IMG/VR virus record: IMGVR_UViG_3300042429_000179
Location: 1 to 20,318 of that record
Length of the DNA stretch: 20,318 bases
Strand: one strand, 5' to 3'
DNA from: a virus
Shown: piece after piece, positions 16,347-20,318 of the stretch
How positions within the stretch are numbered: position 1 is the stretch's first letter
Layout: every line of letters starts with the position of its first letter
Translations under genes and position numbers: made by a program
Notes under the pieces: generated by a model
Told to the model about the DNA's origin: nothing
Seen by the model: the letters and a program-made list of their open reading frames with translations, nothing else
Database searches by the model: none

Positions 16347-16715
16347 ATGGGCGACAGAGCAAACTTTGGTTTCAGAGATTCCAAGGAAAATATTGTATTT
16401 CTATATGGACACTGGGCAGGGCACCGTATGCTAGAGAATTTAGCGGACGCCGTGCAGATTGCACATCCACGTTGGAATGACGAGGCATATGCAACACGTA
16501 TTGCTATCAGTCAAATGATTGGTGATGAATGGCCTAGCGAAACAGGCTGGGGCATTAGCGTTAATGAATTGGCCGACAATGAGCACAAGGTCCCTATTAT
16601 TGATTGGAAGAATAAAACATTTACATTAATGGAAGAGGACCTGCAGACTGTAGTATTTAGCACAAGCCTTGAGGCATTCGTCGCTAAGTATTGTAGTCAA
16701 CTAAGTATGGTATAA
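16347..16715 (+). CDS. Conserved actinophage-type hypothetical protein, 122 aa
   Basis: Begins MGDRANFGFRDSKENIVFLY followed by GHWAGHRMLENLADAVQIAH and ATRIAISQMIGDEW. I recognise this as a widespread hypothetical family in actinophages (MGDRANFGF ... LYGHWAG), with no assigned function. AAGGCGG lies about 8 bases upstream. Its stop codon lies in an extended -10 element that may start a non-coding RNA. Confidence 0.75.
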   Translation: MGDRANFGFRDSKENIVFLYGHWAGHRMLENLADAVQIAHPRWNDEAYATRIAISQMIGDEWPSETGWGISVNELADNEHKVPIIDWKNKTFTLMEEDLQTVVFSTSLEAFVAKYCSQLSMV

Positions 16716-16716
16716 T
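16708..16716 (+). promoter_or_regulatory. Extended -10 promoter of a candidate non-coding RNA
   Basis: TGG then perfect TATAAT (16711-16716), overlapping the upstream stop codon. Predicted start near 16723. No TGTCAG or strong -35 seen. Confidence 0.45.
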
Positions 16717-16722
16717 TAATCT

Positions 16723-16883
16723 AGGACCTTGGTCCTGGTTTTAATACAGAAATGAAATGGTGCGTCTAACTAGTCTACGGGCCAGGCGCTAAGTAAAGCG
16801 GTTTATTTCTTTCGTTGGAAATCAGCAGCCATATTCATTACCCCCTAGTCAGCTTCAACTCTGAGCCTAGGGGGAATTTTTTT
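16723..16883 (+). ncRNA. Candidate non-coding RNA, about 160 nt
   Basis: Runs from the predicted start of the extended -10 promoter to a strong terminator with no reading frame between. It opens with an AGGACC/GGTCCT hairpin (16723-16736) and contains GCGCTAAG and AAAGCGG segments. No match to a known riboswitch or tmRNA that I can see. It is the only gene-free stretch of over 300 bases in the rightward arm. Confidence 0.5.
16841..16883 (+). terminator. Strong intrinsic terminator
   Basis: CCCCCTAG (16841-16848) pairs with CTAGGGGG (16867-16874); AA and seven T residues follow. Inner CAG/CTG pairing extends the stem. Confidence 0.85.
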
Positions 16884-16884
16884 G

Positions 16885-16961
16885 CCCGCAAGGGCGAGGG
16901 TAACATATCTCTTTTACGAGGTCAATAGCAAAACTCCTGAAAATTTGTGATCTTGACCACA
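16885..16961. repeat. Intergenic cassette, copy 7
   Basis: GCCC-GCAA-GGGC hairpin with a GNRA loop (16885-16896), GAGGGTAAC, TTTTACGAG, AACTCCTGAAAATT, and the CRP-like site. Confidence 0.6.
16946..16961 (+). promoter_or_regulatory. CRP-like operator, distal
   Basis: TGTGA-TCTTGA-CCACA, one mismatch. Centre 53.5 bp before the TGTCAG box at 17007. Confidence 0.5.
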
Positions 16962-16972
16962 AAGCTGAATAA

Positions 16973-16988
16973 TGTGGGGTGTATCACA
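16973..16988 (+). promoter_or_regulatory. CRP-like operator, proximal
   Basis: TGTGG-GGTGTA-TCACA, one mismatch, also containing GGTGT-ATC-ACACC. Centre 26.5 bp before the TGTCAG box at 17007. Confidence 0.45.
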
Positions 16989-17006
16989 CCCAAAATCTAT
17001 TCCAAA

Positions 17007-17028
17007 TGTCAGTGGTCCATTGTATAAT
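17007..17028 (+). promoter_or_regulatory. TGTCAG-N10-TATAAT promoter
   Basis: TGTCAG (17007-17012), 10 bases, perfect TATAAT (17023-17028), extended TG. Leader about 21 bases with CAACGAAAGG. Confidence 0.75.
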
Positions 17029-17055
17029 TGGAACATATCAACGAAAGGATATAAA

Positions 17056-17847
17056 ATGCCAAATTGGTGTTATAACACATTAACTATCCAAGGACCTAAG
17101 TCTGAGGTAGATATGATTAAAGATAGATTGAATGCTCCATTTACATTAGCAATGGAGAATCACGGTATGGGTGATATCTCTTCTATGGGTTTCCCCACCA
17201 AAATTAAACAGGTTGAATATAATAATCCTGTGTTTGCTTTTCATAACATCCACTCATATAAAGATGACGGCATTACTGATGAAGAATATGCTTGCCAACC
17301 TAATCGTGGAGATATAGATATTCAGAATGACCCTGATTGGTTCCGCAAATCTATTGAGTTTGCTAAGACTCAAAAGGATTGGTATTCGTGGAACAATTCT
17401 AATTGGGGAACCAAGTGGGATGTTGCAGTATCAGATGATGAGAAGTATTCTAATACAGAACTACTTGAATATAAATCAGAAGGTGATGACAACTGGCTTG
17501 TCTATAAATATGAAACTGCTTGGTCACCTGCTGTAACTATCTTAACTAAACTAAGTAATCTTGTTCCTAACTGCCTGCTTACATTAGAGTTTGAGGAAGA
17601 GACAGGCTGGGGTGGGGAATATGAGATTGTTCGTGGTGAAGTAAAAGAACTATTGGCATATGAGAACCGTTGCTATGCTTGCCAGTCTTTTGATTGTATT
17701 GACTATTGCGAGAATGACTGCGGTGAATTCTGCTCAGAATGCAATGAGGGCTCTTGGCAGGATGAGGTGGCTATGAAAGAATGTCAGACCCATATGGTAT
17801 TATTACCTTTGAAAACCTACACACAGGAAGAGGCACTAAATGTCTAG
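17056..17847 (+). CDS. DUF1281/Api92-like ferredoxin-fold protein with C-terminal Cys cluster
   Basis: 263 residues from ATG 17056 (upstream in-frame codons cross the promoter). MPNWCYNTLTIQGPKSEV is the hallmark start of the DUF1281/Api92-like family of phage and plasmid proteins with a ferredoxin-like fold. TAWSPAVTILTKLSN near 155 and EEETGWGGEYE near 185 also fit. Residues about 205-235 add a Cys cluster (CYACQSFDCIDYC ... CGEFCSEC) with eight cysteines, enough for two zinc sites. The last codons contain a TGTCAG promoter. CAACGAAAGG about 8 bases before the ATG. Molecular function unknown. Confidence 0.8.
   Translation: MPNWCYNTLTIQGPKSEVDMIKDRLNAPFTLAMENHGMGDISSMGFPTKIKQVEYNNPVFAFHNIHSYKDDGITDEEYACQPNRGDIDIQNDPDWFRKSIEFAKTQKDWYSWNNSNWGTKWDVAVSDDEKYSNTELLEYKSEGDDNWLVYKYETAWSPAVTILTKLSNLVPNCLLTLEFEEETGWGGEYEIVRGEVKELLAYENRCYACQSFDCIDYCENDCGEFCSECNEGSWQDEVAMKECQTHMVLLPLKTYTQEEALNV
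17782..17803 (+). promoter_or_regulatory. TGTCAG-N10-TATTAT promoter inside a gene end
   Basis: TGTCAG (17782-17787), 10 bases ending TGG, TATTAT (17798-17803). It lies in the last codons of the DUF1281-like gene and would give a leader of about 30 bases to ATG 17840 with GGAAGAGG. Confidence 0.6.
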
Positions 17848-18076
17848 TTTCTTAGAAAATGAAAATGAAATGTTGATTGACGCAATCTTCTCTGAAATTG
17901 GAGAACAACTCGTTGAAGATTGGATGAACTCTAATTTAGATGAAGGGCAACTATATGCCGATTGGTGTGTTGCCGATATGTCTAACAGCAATTATCTAAA
18001 AGGCAGGTTCAATCAGTTTCACAATTTAAGTCCAACAGATAATTACTACCTACAATGGGATGAGAACGCAGAATGA
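17840..18076 (+). CDS. Hypothetical 78-aa acidic protein
   Basis: Begins MSSFLENENEMLIDAIFSEI and continues GEQLVEDWMNSNLDEG; strongly acidic and helical. GGAAGAGG lies about 7 bases before the ATG. Overlaps its neighbour on each side (8 and 4 bases). No family recognised. Confidence 0.65.
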   Translation: MSSFLENENEMLIDAIFSEIGEQLVEDWMNSNLDEGQLYADWCVADMSNSNYLKGRFNQFHNLSPTDNYYLQWDENAE

Positions 18077-18243
18077 CATACTATAACTTCGTAATTAAAT
18101 TACACGGTGCCGTTGGTGCTAATAGCGAAGAAGAAGCAATTGAAAAAATCAATGGACATCTTGATGACCTTGGTCAAGTAGAAAGTATTATTAAGTATGA
18201 CTTAGGTTGGCCTGAGACATCTTGGGAATTGGAGGAACAGTAA
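18073..18243 (+). CDS. Hypothetical 56-aa protein
   Basis: Begins MTYYNFVIKLHGAVGANSEE, then a helix EEAIEKINGHL and strand QVESIIKYDLG. The beta-alpha-beta layout with NSEEEAIEKI resembles a small ferredoxin-like domain. ATGA overlap with the previous gene, TAATG with the next. Confidence 0.6.
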   Translation: MTYYNFVIKLHGAVGANSEEEAIEKINGHLDDLGQVESIIKYDLGWPETSWELEEQ

Positions 18244-18425
18244 TGCTAGGTTATACTGAATCCGATCTAAATAGAATGATTAATGCTATACACGATTCAA
18301 AGCTTTTCTATCTTAGGACCCCGTCCGATTTAATGGACAAGGAGCCTTTGAGGAAAGACTTGGAAGACGCTGTTAGTTTCTTGCAAGGTTTGTGGGCGGA
18401 GGGTTACTTTGACCACACAGACTAA
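18243..18425 (+). CDS. Hypothetical 60-aa helical protein
   Basis: Start ATG 18243 with TTGGAGGAA about 8 bases upstream. Begins MLGYTESDLNRMINAIHDSK and ends DAVSFLQGLWAEGYFDHTD. Two amphipathic helices around a basic loop are likely. No family recognised. Confidence 0.65.
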   Translation: MLGYTESDLNRMINAIHDSKLFYLRTPSDLMDKEPLRKDLEDAVSFLQGLWAEGYFDHTD

Positions 18426-18600
18426 ATCATCATACTTCTTGGAGTATATGAAGTTACATCTAATTAGTCTTAACCAGGACTTAGAGGGTGATTATAATGT
18501 TCAATCTAAGATTAATATCCAGGGACAAATTATGGCAACCGAGCATTTATTGTCAGTGGCAACTGATATAATGAATAACTCTAACGAAAGGTATGAATAA
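18409..18600 (+). CDS. Hypothetical 63-aa protein, TTG start
   Basis: The TTG at 18409 is preferred because GGAGGG (18398-18403) lies 5 bases upstream; the next ATG (18448) has GGAG only 3 bases away. Sequence MTTQTKSSYFLEYMKLHLIS continues as a helical bundle. Its last third contains the TGTCAG promoter for the next gene (codons for LLSVATDIMNNSNERYE). Overlaps the previous gene by 17 bases. Confidence 0.6.
   Translation: MTTQTKSSYFLEYMKLHLISLNQDLEGDYNVQSKINIQGQIMATEHLLSVATDIMNNSNERYE
18551..18572 (+). promoter_or_regulatory. TGTCAG-N10-TATAAT promoter inside a gene end
   Basis: TGTCAG (18551-18556), 10 bases ending TGA, perfect TATAAT (18567-18572). Followed by CTAACGAAAGG and ATG 18600. 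Entirely within the preceding coding region; no CRP-like site. Confidence 0.7.
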
Positions 18601-18803
18601 TGAATATAACATCTAGAGAAGTTACTTATCGTTCCGCCGTTGAACAAATATTTTTTGAGGACGGGACAGAATTAGTAATCACAGTCGGTGCTCCTGCCGA
18701 AGGCGGAGGAGATATCGATATCGAATATAACTGGGTAGACGGGAAGCCTGATTGGGCAGACTACTTAGATGAATCAACACTAGTGAATTATGAGGTAATC
18801 TAA
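18600..18803 (+). CDS. Hypothetical 67-aa acidic protein
   Basis: Begins MNITSREVTYRSAVEQIFFE, strand-rich (DGTELVITVGAPAEGGGDID) with an acidic C-terminus. Preceded by TAACGAAAGG at about 9 bases; overlaps the previous stop and the next start by one base each. No family recognised. Confidence 0.65.
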   Translation: MNITSREVTYRSAVEQIFFEDGTELVITVGAPAEGGGDIDIEYNWVDGKPDWADYLDESTLVNYEVI

Positions 18804-19078
18804 TGAATCAAGAAGACATTGGTCTACCACCACATTTACAGCGTATGGTCAATGCTGGAGTATCGGGCCTTGACATTATGCACGGAGAACTAAAGAATCT
18901 AATGCTCATTGCTGAGCAAGACTTGGCAGACGCATTAGAACAAGAAACATTATCTGAAGAGGCAATGGATTCTATGGTCCGAACAGAATGTGAAGGGCGC
19001 CTAGATACTCTGGTAGAACTATATAATCTAACATACCAACTATCATTTGCTATAGGAGAAAGGCAGGGGCAAAAATGA
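18803..19078 (+). CDS. Hypothetical 91-aa helical protein
   Basis: Begins MNQEDIGLPPHLQRMVNAGV followed by long acidic helices (LMLIAEQDLADALEQETLSE). The C-terminus ends GERQGQK. Predicted all-helical and soluble. Coupled by TAATG to its neighbour and by a 4-base overlap to the next. Function unknown. Confidence 0.65.
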   Translation: MNQEDIGLPPHLQRMVNAGVSGLDIMHGELKNLMLIAEQDLADALEQETLSEEAMDSMVRTECEGRLDTLVELYNLTYQLSFAIGERQGQK

Positions 19079-19305
19079 CTCATTATGAGCCAAGCTTGGA
19101 AATCCTTGAAATGGAATACTCTTGCTCACCTGGAGGAGTAGATACATTTGAAGTGTATGATAAAACAGATATACCTTTGTCTGTTCCAATATATGAGACT
19201 GAATCTTTGACGGATGCTGTGCTCTACTGTTATAATTTAGGAAAAGACTTTACTGTCAAAACATTAGCGGAATGGAATGAAAGGGAGTTAGCATATGAAG
19301 CCTGA
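19075..19305 (+). CDS. Hypothetical 76-aa protein
   Basis: Begins MTHYEPSLEILEMEYSCSPG and contains strands (GVDTFEVYDKTDIPLSVPIY) plus a helix (LTDAVLYCYNLGKDF). Mixed alpha/beta. AAAGGCAGGGG lies about 6 bases before the ATG. Overlaps the next gene by 11 bases. No family recognised. Confidence 0.65.
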   Translation: MTHYEPSLEILEMEYSCSPGGVDTFEVYDKTDIPLSVPIYETESLTDAVLYCYNLGKDFTVKTLAEWNERELAYEA

Positions 19306-19615
19306 AGATAAAGATAAACTCAACGAATGTTTAGAGATTCTTGATTCCACCGACCTTGGATTATCCCTGGTTTGGCTATGGACTTGGTCTACCATTAACA
19401 ACATCTTTGAGGATGAGACCTACAAGCAGAACTGCACCATAGACGAGATGTGGGACCACCTCTGTGAGGCCGTGGAGGCGGGCCAGGGCTTCTCTCTGGA
19501 GTACGGGGCGGAACAGCACAATGATGATGTACTTGAATGGATGATGAATCGTGAATACATTGTAGACACAATGTTTGAAGAAGAAGAGGAAGAAGACGAA
19601 GATGAAGATGAGTGA
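19295..19615 (+). CDS. Hypothetical 106-aa protein with poly-acidic tail
   Basis: Begins MKPEDKDKLNECLEILDSTD; a Trp-rich middle (LVWLWTWSTINN) is followed by a tail of 14 consecutive Glu/Asp residues. Bases 19400-19510 are noticeably richer in G and C (GAGGCCGTGGAGGCGGGCCA) than the surroundings, suggesting recent acquisition or recombination of this middle part. GGGAG is about 9 bases upstream. Function unknown; acidic tails may mimic DNA. Confidence 0.65.
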   Translation: MKPEDKDKLNECLEILDSTDLGLSLVWLWTWSTINNIFEDETYKQNCTIDEMWDHLCEAVEAGQGFSLEYGAEQHNDDVLEWMMNREYIVDTMFEEEEEEDEDEDE

Positions 19616-19748
19616 TCAGTACATCAATGATCAATTAAATACAGCACAAAAGCTTTTGTGGGGTGGATCCGAAACAGAAAATATTGAGGCCCATAACATC
19701 ATTGCTAAATTAATTAAAGATCGTATTGAGCAAGTAAATCTTTCGTAG
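19608..19748 (+). CDS. Hypothetical 46-aa helical protein
   Basis: Begins MSDQYINDQLNTAQKLLWGG and continues with a helix (AHNIIAKLIKDRIEQVNLS). It starts inside the acidic-tail codons of the previous gene (8-base overlap); an in-frame ATG two codons earlier is possible. Last gene of its operon, followed by a degenerate cassette. No family recognised. Confidence 0.55.
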   Translation: MSDQYINDQLNTAQKLLWGGSETENIEAHNIIAKLIKDRIEQVNLS

Positions 19749-19797
19749 GGGCCAAATTCGGCGGTTACGATACAACTTAATAAACTCCTGAAAGCTA
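19749..19797. repeat. Intergenic cassette, copy 8 (most degenerate)
   Basis: GGCCAAATTCGGCGGTTACGATAC then AACTCCTGAAAGCTATTT, keeping the TTACGA and CTCCTGAAA pieces but no CRP palindrome and no TGTCAG box. Confidence 0.4.
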
Positions 19798-19826
19798 TTT
19801 ACAATTTCGTGAATAGTTGATATAAT
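19798..19826 (+). promoter_or_regulatory. SigA-type promoter of the Lsr2-like gene
   Basis: TTTACA (19798-19803), 17 bases, perfect TATAAT (19821-19826) with TGA extended -10. It is canonical, unlike the TGTCAG class. Leader about 24 bases with GAAAGGGG. Confidence 0.65.
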
Positions 19827-19856
19827 AAATAAAACATCTCTTGAAAGGGGATTCAA

Positions 19857-20006
19857 ATGACAACAAAGCGTGAATATCTAAAGCAGCAAGGCATTACAGT
19901 CGGTGTACGTGGGCGCTTCTCAGGAGCAGCCAAGGTAGCTCTAGCGGAAGCTGTAGCCAAGGGCGTTACATTTACTGCAGAGACTCCAGCCAAGAAGGCT
20001 AAGTAA
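19857..20006 (+). CDS. Lsr2 C-terminal-domain-like DNA-binding mini protein
   Basis: 49 residues: KREYLKQQGITVGVRGRFSG then AAKVALAEAVAKG and a Lys-rich end (PAKKAK). The helix, a short turn with the RGR signature, and a second helix match the C-terminal DNA-binding domain of Lsr2, in which RGR inserts in the minor groove of AT-rich DNA. The N-terminal oligomerisation domain of Lsr2 is absent, so it may compete with a host silencer instead of bridging DNA. GAAAGGGG 7 bases upstream. Own canonical promoter and own terminator: a single-gene unit. Confidence 0.65.
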   Translation: MTTKREYLKQQGITVGVRGRFSGAAKVALAEAVAKGVTFTAETPAKKAK

Positions 20007-20011
20007 TCCAG

Positions 20012-20057
20012 GGTGGAGGTCGGGGCTTCGTTGGTCCTTGACCTCCTCTCTTATTTT
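20012..20057 (+). terminator. Terminator overlapping the next promoter
   Basis: GGAGGTC (20015-20021) pairs with GACCTCC (20040-20046); TCTCTTATTTTT follows. The 3' arm contains the -35 of the next promoter. Confidence 0.6.
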
Positions 20058-20066
20058 TGGTACAAT
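20038..20066 (+). promoter_or_regulatory. SigA-type promoter of the last gene
   Basis: TTGACC (20038-20043), 17 bases, TACAAT (20061-20066) with TGG extended -10. Shares bases with the terminator hairpin. Confidence 0.6.
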
Positions 20067-20091
20067 TGACAGTTAGGCGGAAGGCGGACAT

Positions 20092-20318
20092 ATGAGTAAG
20101 ACACAAGAAATCAAAGTAGCAGAATCATTAGTTAATCTAATGGATGACCATTGGTTTAATCCAACTATCTTTGGTCGATATCTGGCGGAACAGCCAATCT
20201 ATACAATTGACCGAGTTATGGAAATGATTGTTTCAGTAATTGCTGAGCAAGCAAAGATGTATGATGTATATTCAAATCAAGGTACATATACAGAAGGTTT
20301 AAACTTAGCCAATGAACT
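20092..20318 (+). CDS. Hypothetical protein, partial
   Basis: Open from ATG 20092 to the right edge (75 codons). Begins MSKTQEIKVAESLVNLMDDH, then a Trp/Phe segment (WFNPTIFGRYLAEQ) and a helix (IDRVMEMIVSVIAEQAKMYD). AAGGCGGA lies about 4 bases upstream. Reads as a helical soluble protein; the C-terminus is not in the window. No family recognised. Confidence 0.65.
   Translation, partial: MSKTQEIKVAESLVNLMDDHWFNPTIFGRYLAEQPIYTIDRVMEMIVSVIAEQAKMYDVYSNQGTYTEGLNLANE

Overview
The window looks like part of a bacteriophage genome (or a phage-derived element) of a low-GC actinobacterium. The signs are: roughly 40% GC; dense, mostly tiny genes joined by 1-8 base start/stop overlaps; two tRNA genes; a B12-dependent ribonucleotide reductase; and several families I recognise from actinobacteriophages (a Gp88-like protein, a DUF932/TIGR03299-like protein, a DUF7455-like zinc ribbon, an Lsr2-like DNA-binding domain). 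The frequent ribosome-binding core CGAAAGG or GAAAGAGG fits an actinobacterial 16S 3' end (AGAAAGGAGG). A freshwater low-GC actinobacterial host is an inference from composition only. No virion structural genes are visible.

Layout. 1-1323 (minus): the N-terminal 441 codons of a class II ribonucleotide reductase, running off the left edge. 1526-2786 (plus): a lytic-transglycosylase-like protein and four small genes. 2783-2882: a self-contained promoter-hairpin-terminator unit, probably a small RNA. 2911-3908 (plus): a small basic protein coupled to a 2-oxoglutarate/Fe(II) oxygenase with a C-terminal CDGSH-type iron-sulfur motif. 3964-6420 (minus): two more 2OG-Fe(II) oxygenases in tandem, a mini zinc protein, three mini membrane proteins, tRNA-Ile(UAU) and an unknown gene. 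6421-6900: an AT-rich divergence region. 6901-20318 (plus): about 45 small genes in short operons, with tRNA-Asp(GUC) near 14.5 kb.

The most striking content is the regulatory system of the rightward arm. Sixteen copies of a promoter with the strict form TGTCAG-N10-TATAAT occur between 6.8 and 18.6 kb, all on the plus strand. Most carry an extended -10 TGn and lack a good canonical -35. Nearly all are followed by a stereotyped ACGAAAGG ribosome-binding leader, or by an ATG placed for leaderless translation. The copies that lie in intergenic gaps are preceded by CRP/GlxR-like palindromes TGTGA-N6-TCACA, whose centres mostly sit 26.5, 36, 46.5 or 56.5 bp before the TGTCAG box, that is, in steps of one helical turn. 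These are embedded in a degenerate, reused intergenic cassette (GGCGTGTCG, GCCCGCAA, a CCCCTGGAATTT block). Two cassette copies carry pairs of perfect DnaA boxes (TTATCCACA). The layout suggests a co-regulated regulon of accessory genes that reads host cAMP/CRP status and possibly a phage-encoded activator, comparable in geometry to T4 MotA middle promoters.

Most small proteins have no recognisable function. They include many Cys-rich zinc-ribbon-like and single-pass membrane proteins, and are described by visible features only.
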